From: CAYUYV01 sp050331455
Lineage (GTDB): Bacteria > Pseudomonadota > Alphaproteobacteria > JAJFIK01
Length of the DNA: 28,167 nucleotides
Reading direction: 5' to 3'
Assembly (NCBI GenBank): GCA_050331455.1
Contig: JBHJGV010000049.1
Span: 1-28,167, forward strand
The notes under the pieces are model-generated. The model ran no database searches, was not told the origin of the DNA, and saw only the letters and a program-made list of their open reading frames with translations. The translations under genes and the position numbers were made by a program. Shown piece after piece: positions 22,586 through 28,167 of this stretch; positions within the stretch are counted from its first letter, which is position 1, and each line of letters begins with the position of its first letter.

Positions 22586-24349
22586 TTAAGCCTCCTGGGC
22601 CGCGCGGAAAACCTCCTCCAGGGAGGTGGCCCCGGCCAGGGCCTTGACAAGACCCGTTTCCACCATGGTGCGCATCCCCTCGGCCCGGGCAATCCGTTGC
22701 AGCTCAGCGCCGCCGGCGCCCGCCGCCACCGCATCCCGCAGCGCGGGGCCCAGCCCCATGATTTCGTAAATCACCATGCGGCCGCGATAACCCCGGCCAC
22801 CGCAGCTTTCGCAGGATCCGCCAACGGCCGGTTCATAGACGGTGACCCGGTCCGGCAACGGATGGTCCGTGCCCAGCTCCCGGGCGATGGCCGCGCCGTC
22901 CCGCTCCACCGCCACCCGGCAGTCCGGACACAGACGGCGCACCAGGCGCTGGGCCACAACGCCCAGAATGGTCGAGCCCAGGAGATAGGGTTCAAGCCCC
23001 ATGTCCCGCAGGCGGGTCAGGGTGTCGGCCGCAGAATTGGTGTGCAGGGTGGAGAGCACCAGATGCCCGGTCAGGGCCGCCTGGATAGCAATCTGGGCCG
23101 TCTCCAGATCGCGGACCTCGCCCACCATCAGGACATCCGGATCCTGACGGAGCATGGAGCGCAGCACCGTCGCGAAATCGAGCCCGATTTTCGGCTTCAC
23201 CTGGACCTGATTGACGCCCGCAAGCTGGTATTCGACCGGGTCCTCGACGGTAATGATCTTCTTGGCCGGATCGTTGATGGCCTTGAGGGCCGTGTACAGC
23301 GTGGTGGTCTTGCCGCTGCCCGTGGGGCCGGTGACCAGCAGAATGCCGTTCGGCCGGCGTAGGAGCGCCGACAGGGTCTCCACATGGTCCGGCTCAAAGC
23401 CAAGGGCGGGAAAGTCCAGCACCACCTGTCCCCGATCCAGCAGACGGATGACCACGCTTTCCCGATCCAACATCGGCAATGTGGCGATGCGCAGATCGAT
23501 GCTCCGGCCTCGAACGACAAAACGGGCCCGTCCGTCCTGGGGCAGCCGGCGCTCGGCAATGTCGAGATGGGCGATCAGCTTGATCCGGGAGATGACAGCT
23601 GCAGTGAGGTTGGGCGGCGGAGCATCCACGGTCTGGAGCACGCCGTCGACCCGCTGGCGCACCCGCAGGCCCGTCTCGGCCGGTTCGATATGGATGTCGG
23701 AGGCGCCGGCATCGGACGCCTCGCCGAGCAGGCGGTTCACATAGCGGATGACCGGCGCTTCGCTCGCGAGATCGCGCAACCGATCGGCATCTTGACTGTC
23801 CGCAGGCGTCTCGGCCTCACCCTCCCCGGCCGCCGGGCCGGCGTCCAGATAGCGGGAGAGGGCCGCGTCGAGATCGCTGGCCCGGGCTACCAGGGCCCGC
23901 ACGGGCAGGCCCGTGGCCCAGGTCACGGCCCGGGCGGGAAAAGGGTTGACGGGGTTTGCAAGGGCAAGGGTGATGCCCGTCTCGTCCGCCGCCACGGGCA
24001 CGGCTTTCACGTCCGCAAGGAAGCGCAAGGAGACACGGTCGCGCTCCAGCAGCGGCGCTTCGGGCAGGGCGTCCGCCGGACAGTCCGGCATCTGAAGGGC
24101 ATCGGCACAGGCGGTGACCACGTCCTCTTCCGTGACGAGGCCCAGCTTGGTCAGCACCGAGAGGATTTCCCCGTCCGGCGCCGGCGTCGTGCAGTGCCGG
24201 CGGGCCCGCTGCACAGCGGCCTCGTCCACGTGGCCGGCCCCCAGCAGGCGATCGAGCACGGCCGCTTCCGCCTCGCCGGCATGGTCTGTGCCAGGCTTGG
24301 CGACCTCCGCGTGCGTGGCCCGGGCGAGGATGGGGGCAGGACCGGTCAA
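22586..24349 (-). CDS. gspE: Type II secretion ATPase GspE
   Basis: The assembly ATPase powers pseudopilus extension from the cytoplasmic face. No ATG is near the gspG end in this frame. The TTG at 24347-24349, ten bases after the gspG stop and preceded by GAGGCG, gives 587 residues; this start is inferred. An N1E-like domain lies at about 75-170, followed by the NTPase. Walker A GPTGSGKTTTLY is at 341-352 (K347), the Asp box includes EDPVEYQLAGVNQVQV, Walker B is LMVGEVRD at 407-414, and the His box has STLHTNSA. The four zinc-binding cysteines are present at C474, C477, C513 and C516. Confidence 0.95.
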   Translation of the reverse strand: MTGPAPILARATHAEVAKPGTDHAGEAEAAVLDRLLGAGHVDEAAVQRARRHCTTPAPDGEILSVLTKLGLVTEEDVVTACADALQMPDCPADALPEAPLLERDRVSLRFLADVKAVPVAADETGITLALANPVNPFPARAVTWATGLPVRALVARASDLDAALSRYLDAGPAAGEGEAETPADSQDADRLRDLASEAPVIRYVNRLLGEASDAGASDIHIEPAETGLRVRQRVDGVLQTVDAPPPNLTAAVISRIKLIAHLDIAERRLPQDGRARFVVRGRSIDLRIATLPMLDRESVVIRLLDRGQVVLDFPALGFEPDHVETLSALLRRPNGILLVTGPTGSGKTTTLYTALKAINDPAKKIITVEDPVEYQLAGVNQVQVKPKIGLDFATVLRSMLRQDPDVLMVGEVRDLETAQIAIQAALTGHLVLSTLHTNSAADTLTRLRDMGLEPYLLGSTILGVVAQRLVRRLCPDCRVAVERDGAAIARELGTDHPLPDRVTVYEPAVGGSCESCGGRGYRGRMVIYEIMGLGPALRDAVAAGAGGAELQRIARAEGMRTMVETGLVKALAGATSLEEVFRAAQEA

Positions 24350-24359
24350 GGCGCGCGCC

Positions 24360-24800
24360 TCACTGGCCCGTGCGGCCGATATCCGCGTTGTCGCCGGTGC
24401 CGCCAGGCGAATCGTCGGCCCCAAGCGTGTAGACCAGCACCCCGTTGCCGTCCGGCGCAGGGGCATAACGGAAAGCCTTGCCCCAGGGATCGGCTGGCAC
24501 GACGCCATCGGTCAAATAAGGGCCGGCCCAGCCGGTCATGGAGCCCGCTGGGTTTACCAGCGCGTCGAGCCCCTCGTCCCGGGTTGGGTAGCGGCCCACA
24601 TCGATGAGGAACATATCGAGGGCGGTCTTGATGTTTTCGATCTGCACCGATGCGGTCTGTCCCTTGGCCTTGCCCAACTGGCCAATGACCCGCGGCGCGA
24701 CGACACCGGCCAGCAGCGCCAGGATGGCCAAAACCACGAGCAATTCCAAAAGGCTAAACCCACGCGGTGTCCCAGAACGACGGCTGACCGGACCGGACAT
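24360..24800 (-). CDS. gspG: Type II secretion major pseudopilin GspG
   Basis: The 146-residue protein is the major subunit of the pseudopilus. The ATG at 24800 has GGAGG eight bases upstream; an ATG five codons earlier is less well placed. The peptidase site is G14/F15 in TPRG-FSLLELLVVLAILAL, with Glu5 at E19. GspG signatures follow: IENIKTALDMFLIDVGRYPT, DEGLDALV, YLTDGVVPADPWG and a C-terminal Gly/Asp loop LGADDSPGGTGDNADIG that resembles the calcium site. It is the first gene of the operon gspG-E-F-H-I-J-L-M-C-D-K. No prepilin peptidase gene is present in the window. Confidence 0.96.
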   Translation of the reverse strand: MSGPVSRRSGTPRGFSLLELLVVLAILALLAGVVAPRVIGQLGKAKGQTASVQIENIKTALDMFLIDVGRYPTRDEGLDALVNPAGSMTGWAGPYLTDGVVPADPWGKAFRYAPAPDGNGVLVYTLGADDSPGGTGDNADIGRTGQ

Positions 24801-24886
24801 GATGATCGCCTCCATGTGCACCGACGACGCCGCGACACGCCGTGTAAAGGACCTGGAGGGAAAACGTAGCGATTTCCTGCGACAGA

Positions 24887-24905
24887 TTTGTAACCTCGTC
24901 ACAAA
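24887..24905. promoter_or_regulatory. Imperfect dyad upstream of the gsp operon
   Basis: TTTGTAACCTCGTCACAAA has 9-bp arms matching at seven positions around a single central base. It lies 87 bp upstream of the gspG start, within a short A/T-richer stretch. It may be an operator for the secretion operon, for the divergent gene at 25086, or for both. The half-site spacing differs from the CRP/FNR consensus, so no regulator is named. Confidence 0.35.
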
Positions 24906-25085
24906 ACCTACCGCGCGGGGGCGATCATGCCACCGATGCGCTGCGACCCCACGAGACCGGGTGGGCCTGATCAATCTTTCCGCAATGGCCGTCTCGTGGT
25001 TCATTGGAGATCATCCACCCCCATGGGTCGAGGCTGCTGTCCTCTCGAAAAAGCAGACCCAGCTCAGTCAGGACCACTGCGCCAG

Positions 25086-26468
25086 ATGCCGGAACCAAAA
25101 AAGAATCCGAACGCCTCCTTGATCGTCGACCCGCCCGGCTGGTTCCGGCATCTGACCGCGTGGATGATGCGGGATGTCACGGACAGCGCACGACTCACGC
25201 GTCAACGGGAGCGTTTCGAGGCGAAACGGAAGGGCCGGAACGAGCCGCACACCGTCCACTATTTCCACCAGTTGGACGACCCCTACTCCCACCTGACCGC
25301 CCAGGTCCTGCAACGCTTTGCGCAGCGTTACGACATTGTCGTCCGGACCCATCTCATTCGCGCGTCCGGCGGCGCGAACCAGCCGGAACTTGAAAAGCTG
25401 CAAATCTGGGCGCGGCGGGATGCGGAACGGATTGCGCCGCATTTGGGTCTTTCCTTTCCGGCCCATGCCGGCACGCTCGCCGATCCAGATCTCACCATGC
25501 AAGCGGCCCGTATTCTCGTGACCCTTCCGGATCACGATTTCATTGCCCGGATCGACGGGATCAGTACCGCGCTCTGGTCGGGTCACGATGCGCCGCTGCG
25601 GGGCGCGGATGTCCCCTTGGCGTCCGACGATGAGGCCCGATCGGCCTTGGAAGCCGGTTCCGCACTCTTGAAGGAGATGGGCCATTATTCCGGTGCCTGC
25701 TTCTATTACGGCGGTGAATGGTATTGGGGGGTGGACAGACTGTTTCACCTCGAACTGCGTCTGCGCGAGCTCGGCGTCTGCCACAATGCCGACACGCCTC
25801 TTCTCGCGCCTCGCCCCCCCATCGACGTGACGGGCGTGGATGCGAGCGCCCTGACGCTGGATTTCTTCCCCTCCCTCAATTCACCCTACACATCCATCAT
25901 CTTTGACCGGACCATTGCCCTGAAGGAGGAGTGCGGCGTTCAGTTCAACCACAAACCCGTCTTGCCCATGATCATGAGGGGCGTGCCGGCGACGCGGGCC
26001 AAGGCGCGCTACATCCTGTTCGACACCAAGCGCGAGGCGGATTTTTTCGGTGTGCCCTTCGGCAAACTGATCATGCCGGTCGGAACGCCCACACGACGGG
26101 CTTATTCCCTGCTGGGCTGGGCCAAGTCGCTGGGTAAGGACGAGCGCCTCATGAGTTCGCTCCTGCGCAACGCTTTTGCGGATGGCACCGGTCTTCATAC
26201 GGAAAAGGGGATGCGCCGAGCAATTGAGGCGGCGGGCCTCGATTGGACGATGGCGCGCCCCATCATCGGCAACGAGGATTGGCAGCCGGTGATCGAAGAG
26301 AATCAGCGCGAGATGATCGAGGATCTCGGCCTATGGGGTGTCCCGAGCTATCGCCTCTCCGGCCCGGCCGGAGAACCCGATCTCGCCGTTTGGGGGCAGG
26401 ACCGGTTATGGCTCATAGCCGCGGAAATCCGGCGCCGAGCCGGTTCGCACAATCCCCCGGCGCCGTGA
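25086..26468 (+). CDS. Two-domain HCCA-isomerase / DsbA-fold (kappa-GST-like) protein
   Basis: The 460-residue protein holds two thioredoxin-fold domains of the DsbA/2-hydroxychromene-2-carboxylate isomerase family. Domain 1 starts HTVHYFHQLDDPYSHL (55-70) and ends near FYYGGEWYWGVDRLFHLELRL. Domain 2 starts LTLDFFPSLNSPYTSIIF (257-274) and ends LGLWGVPSYRLSG with WGQDRLWLIAAEI. Domain 2 keeps the S-P-Y motif whose serine activates glutathione in HCCA isomerase and kappa GST (S266). Domain 1 has Asp65 instead, so it may be inactive. No CxxC is present, so it is not a disulphide oxidoreductase. Single-domain HCCA isomerases have about 200 residues, so this is a duplication. There is no signal peptide; it is probably cytoplasmic. 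The substrate is unknown. Confidence 0.85.
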   Translation: MPEPKKNPNASLIVDPPGWFRHLTAWMMRDVTDSARLTRQRERFEAKRKGRNEPHTVHYFHQLDDPYSHLTAQVLQRFAQRYDIVVRTHLIRASGGANQPELEKLQIWARRDAERIAPHLGLSFPAHAGTLADPDLTMQAARILVTLPDHDFIARIDGISTALWSGHDAPLRGADVPLASDDEARSALEAGSALLKEMGHYSGACFYYGGEWYWGVDRLFHLELRLRELGVCHNADTPLLAPRPPIDVTGVDASALTLDFFPSLNSPYTSIIFDRTIALKEECGVQFNHKPVLPMIMRGVPATRAKARYILFDTKREADFFGVPFGKLIMPVGTPTRRAYSLLGWAKSLGKDERLMSSLLRNAFADGTGLHTEKGMRRAIEAAGLDWTMARPIIGNEDWQPVIEENQREMIEDLGLWGVPSYRLSGPAGEPDLAVWGQDRLWLIAAEIRRRAGSHNPPAP

Positions 26469-26564
26469 CCCGCGACCATTCCTCTGGATCTGGCCTTTCG
26501 CAAACCGGCCTCTTCCCAGGGTGCATCGTTCATAGCGCCGCAGATCAAGACTGCGCATGGCCGA
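26469..26564. other. Short intergenic stretch after the HCCA-like gene
   Basis: Nothing is recognisable between the stop codon at 26468 and the small minus-strand frame ending at 26565. No clear terminator was found. Confidence 0.3.
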
Positions 26565-26675
26565 TCACACCGCGACAGTGTCCAGGTCGATCTCCGTCAG
26601 GCCTTCGAAGGTGACCGAGGCGGAGGCGAAGGTCAGGACCAGTTCAGTCGCGCCCCTTACGAGGGCTCGGGGCAT
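26565..26675 (-). pseudogene. Possible C-terminal remnant of an RTX-like secreted protein
   Basis: Thirty-six codons from an ATG at 26673-26675 read MPRALVRG, then ATELVLTFASASVTFEGLTE and IDLDTVAV, followed by a stop codon. The LVLTF...VTFEGLTEIDLD pattern resembles the last strands of RTX-type proteins. An in-frame TAG lies four codons before the ATG, so nothing extends it upstream. The ATG itself lies inside the block conserved between the two tRNA loci. It may be chance; a debris fragment left where the repeat array joined older DNA is the alternative. Confidence 0.3.
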
Positions 26676-26735
26676 TCTCCGCTAAAATCGATCCACCGGA
26701 TCGAGTTTGCCGCCCGACGGGGCGGCCGCTGCGAA
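26673..26735 (-). repeat. Conserved two-hairpin block closing the tRNA-Ile2 repeat array
   Basis: This is the gapless counterpart of 2226-2288. On the minus strand a GC hairpin (GCCGCCC with GGGCGGC, about 26709-26726) is followed by the CGATCC hairpin at 26688-26704. Substitutions fall mostly in loops or stem ends. Confidence 0.85.
26684..26704 (-). terminator. Probable terminator of the tRNA-Ile2 transcript
   Basis: On the minus strand TCGATCC-GGT-GGATCGA is followed by TTTT. It lies after the three repeat units and the tail, about 380 bp from the tRNA CCA. If used, it would give a long tRNA precursor that contains the repeats. Confidence 0.6.
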
Positions 26736-26864
26736 TCGTGGAGCTGGCGGGAGAACGTTCGAACCGAACGAACCCGCAGGGTTCGTAAGCGCGACCGCGC
26801 GTCGGCCGGTCAGGCCGCCCCCGCGGAGCACATGAGCGAAGCGAATTGTGCGTGAGCGAAGAAG
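26736..26864 (-). repeat. Divergent 129-bp unit of the tRNA-associated repeat
   Basis: On the minus strand it runs from CTTCTTCGCTCACGCACAA to a tail ending GCCAGCTCCACGA, where the terminal CCA has become CGA. The tail matches that of the Tyr-locus unit, but the interior is different from the 108-bp units. It contains an internal repeat of TTCGCTCA[CT]G and a perfect dyad, CGAACCCTGCGGGTTCG. It shows that unrelated interiors can be joined to the same kind of tail. Confidence 0.75.
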
Positions 26865-26972
26865 TGGTGGGCCCGGAGGGAAAACGTTCGACCTTGTTGA
26901 CCCAAGCGGCCGACCGGCCGCCGGACGGTCAGCCCGCCCCGCCGGAGGCGCTGCGCGCCGTGAGGCCAAAAA
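26865..26972 (-). repeat. 108-bp tRNA-associated repeat unit 2 (tail identical to tRNA-Ile2 3' end)
   Basis: The unit is nearly identical to the one at 26973-27080 and to the one at 2289-2396. Its tail on the plus strand, TGGTGGGCCCGGAGGGA (26865-26881), is identical over 17 bases to the 3' end of tRNA-Ile2 at 27081-27097, CCA included. The tail of the neighbouring unit is of the other, GAGCTGG, type. Confidence 0.9.
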
Positions 26973-27080
26973 TGGTGGAGCTGGAGGGAGAACGTTCGAC
27001 CTTATCGACCCAAGCGGCCGACCGGCCGCCGGGCGGTCAGCCCGCCCCGCCGGAGGCGCTGCGCGCAGTGAGGCCAAAAA
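26973..27080 (-). repeat. 108-bp tRNA-associated repeat unit 1, directly after tRNA-Ile2
   Basis: The unit starts immediately after the tRNA's CCA on the minus strand with TTTTTGGCCTCAC and ends in a tail ending CTCCAGCTCCACCA. The interior contains the palindrome GCGGCCGGTCGGCCGC. Tail-to-tail spacing is exactly 108 bp, as in the next unit. Confidence 0.9.
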
Positions 27081-27157
27081 TGGTGGGCCCGGAGGGACTC
27101 GAACCCCCAACCAGACCGTTATGAGCGGTCGGCTCTAACCAATTGAGCTACAGGCCC
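27081..27157 (-). tRNA. tRNA with CAU anticodon, probably tRNA-Ile2
   Basis: The minus strand folds as a class I tRNA. The acceptor GGGCCTG pairs with CGGGCCC through one U-G pair. The D arm is GCTCAATTGGTTAGAGC, the anticodon stem GACCG/CGGTC holds the loop CTCATAA, the T arm is GGGGGTTCGAGTCCCTC, and CCA is encoded at 27081-27083. CAU could be Met or Ile2. Pairs C4-G69 and C5-G68 are positive signals for TilS, which converts C34 to lysidine, and the acceptor resembles isoleucine tRNAs. I therefore favour Ile2, which decodes AUA; elongator Met is the alternative. Confidence 0.9.
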
Positions 27158-27338
27158 GTTCCGGGGGTGGCTGGCGGTGGGTGCCGCGTCCCGGGCACCC
27201 TTGATACCAGCCTGAGCGGGCGGTGCAACGCAAATGGTAACCGGGGTGCGGGTGACATTTGCCTTGGGCGCGCCGCGGCGCCATGGTCGAGCCCGGCTGT
27301 CTCGCCGGTCCTCACCGTAACGCAGAAAGGAAACCGCC

Positions 27339-28070
27339 ATGACCCGCTTCTCCACCGTCCGCAGCGCCTGCCTCGGGCTCTGTGCCGCCGTGGCCGTGAT
27401 CCTCATCACCGGGACCCCGGCCCGCGCTGACGAGACCCCCCGCACCCTGCGGCTCACCGGCACGGGCTCGGTCAGCGCCCGGCCCGACATGGCCACCTTG
27501 AGCCTCGGCGTCGTGACCAATGGGGACACGGCCAAGACCGCCCTCAGCCGCAACAGCGCCGCCATGACCAATGTCTTCCGTGTGCTGGAGACGAACGAGA
27601 TCCCGGGCCGCGACGTGCAGACCAGCGGATTTTCGGTGCGCCCCGTCTTCAAGCGCCAGCCTCGGGGGGCGTCCTCCGGCGACACGGCGCCCGAGATCAT
27701 CGGCTACACGGTCCGCAATGGGGTCACTGTTTCGGTGCGGAATCTGGAGCGCGTGGGTACGCTGATCGATGCCCTGGTCGAGGACGGTGCCAATGAGTTC
27801 CGGGGGCTGAGCTTTGGCTTTGCTGATCCCGAACCCTTGATGGACGGCGCCCGCCGGGCCGCCGCCGCCGATGTCCGGCGCAAGGCCGCCCTGTATGCCG
27901 AAGCCATGGACGTGACCCTGGGCCCGATCCGGTCGATCAATGAGCAGTCCTCGGGTCGCCCCCGGGCCATGTCAGCCGGCCTGATGCGGACCGAGGCCGC
28001 GGTGCCCGTGGCCGCCGGCGAGTCCGAACTCTCCATGACCCTGTCCGTGGTCTACGAACTCGTCGAATGA
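27339..28070 (+). CDS. Periplasmic SIMPL-domain (DUF541) protein
   Basis: The 243-residue protein has a signal peptide (residues 1-30, ending GTPARA). The SIMPL domain follows, beginning RTLRLTGTGSVSARPDMATLSLGVVTNG, then AMTNVFRVLETNEIPGRDVQTSGFSVRPVF, GYTVRNGVTVSVRNLERVGTLIDALVEDGANEF and ALYAEAMDVTLGPIRSINEQ. Homologues include E. coli YggE, linked to reduced oxidative stress, and the mouse SIMPL protein. The biochemical role is unknown. AAAGGA lies nine bases before the ATG. It is divergent from tRNA-Ile2, with which it shares about 180 bp of upstream DNA. Confidence 0.93.
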   Translation: MTRFSTVRSACLGLCAAVAVILITGTPARADETPRTLRLTGTGSVSARPDMATLSLGVVTNGDTAKTALSRNSAAMTNVFRVLETNEIPGRDVQTSGFSVRPVFKRQPRGASSGDTAPEIIGYTVRNGVTVSVRNLERVGTLIDALVEDGANEFRGLSFGFADPEPLMDGARRAAAADVRRKAALYAEAMDVTLGPIRSINEQSSGRPRAMSAGLMRTEAAVPVAAGESELSMTLSVVYELVE

Positions 28071-28167
28071 GTCGTCGAATGAGCCGGGGGCGGGGGGGGC
28101 CCCGATGGGGCCCCCCCCCCCCAGCGGGGGGGCCGGGCGCGCGCCGCACACCCACACAAAAACAAAC
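28071..28167. other. Right edge: GC hairpin and low-complexity end
   Basis: GGGGGGCCCC at 28094-28103 pairs with 28107-28116 around GAT. Without a T-run it is at best a weak terminator. The sequence then runs into C-rich and G-rich homopolymers and ends in ACACAAAAACAAAC. The end looks like an assembly terminus of doubtful base accuracy. Confidence 0.5.

Noticed and set aside
26736..27080. CRISPR array
   Set aside because: The units are long, GC-rich and nearly identical with no unique spacers, no cas genes are present, and the units are tied to the tRNA end.
26469..27157. An integrated genomic island using the tRNA 3' end as attachment site
   Set aside because: No integrase or cargo gene lies between the tail copies, and the spacing is only 108-129 bp. 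Tails could still be relics of such events.

Overview
The window is high-GC, densely coded DNA, most likely a chromosomal segment of an alphaproteobacterium; no finer placement is attempted. The evidence is the GC-rich codon use, an AidB-type acyl-CoA dehydrogenase, a PhoX phosphatase, an adjacent thrB-thrC pair and an eleven-gene type II secretion locus whose order places a GspC/XpsN-like gene between gspM and gspD. No integrase, transposase, phage gene or CRISPR array was seen. Both ends look like contig ends: the left edge cuts into a second copy of a locus that lies 1.85 kb inside, and the right edge runs into low-complexity G/C tracts.

Layout. 1-2000: a beta-propeller protein of the Vgb (streptogramin lyase) superfamily lies between two genes for small secreted proteins, which share a nearly identical 151-bp 5' region. 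The complete one has three exact-period 36-residue repeats ending in GENNTVALGI. 2150-2480: tRNA-Tyr followed, in its transcription direction, by a repeat module. 2603-5217: rlmB and aidB. 5310-5792 (minus): a secreted PrcB_C-domain protein. 6222-8507 (minus): threonine synthase and homoserine kinase. 8805-9596: a putative lipoprotein. 9646-10151: a decayed TIR-domain gene broken into three frames. 10473-12698: the Tat-exported phosphatase PhoX with a PHO-box-like site upstream. 12831-13928: a thioredoxin-fold/2-oxoglutarate dioxygenase fusion. 13944-24800 (minus): the type II secretion operon gspG-E-F-H-I-J-L-M-C-D-K, with mostly overlapping genes. 25086-26468: a two-domain HCCA-isomerase-like protein. 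26565-27157 (minus): tRNA-Ile2(CAU) followed by an array of the same repeat family. 27339-28070: a periplasmic SIMPL-domain protein.

The most unusual structure is the pair of tRNA loci. Downstream of both tRNA-Tyr and tRNA-Ile2 lie 108-bp units, one and two copies, whose ends are copies of tRNA 3' termini including CCA. A divergent 129-bp unit follows in the Ile2 locus, and both arrays finish in the same two-hairpin block. The architecture recalls the classical E. coli tyrT downstream repeats, but the sequence looks different and it occurs at two unrelated tRNAs. Other points of interest are the GENNTVALGI protein family with its duplicated leader, the TIR pseudogene, and three sets of 15-17-bp tandem repeats at the translation starts of thrB, gspJ and gspL.

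Working together: gspC to gspM encode an outer-membrane secretin, an inner-membrane platform, an ATPase and pseudopilins, lacking only a prepilin peptidase here. PhoX, the SIMPL protein, the PrcB-like protein, the lipoprotein and the GENNTVALGI proteins are all predicted to be exported. thrB and thrC complete threonine synthesis from homoserine.
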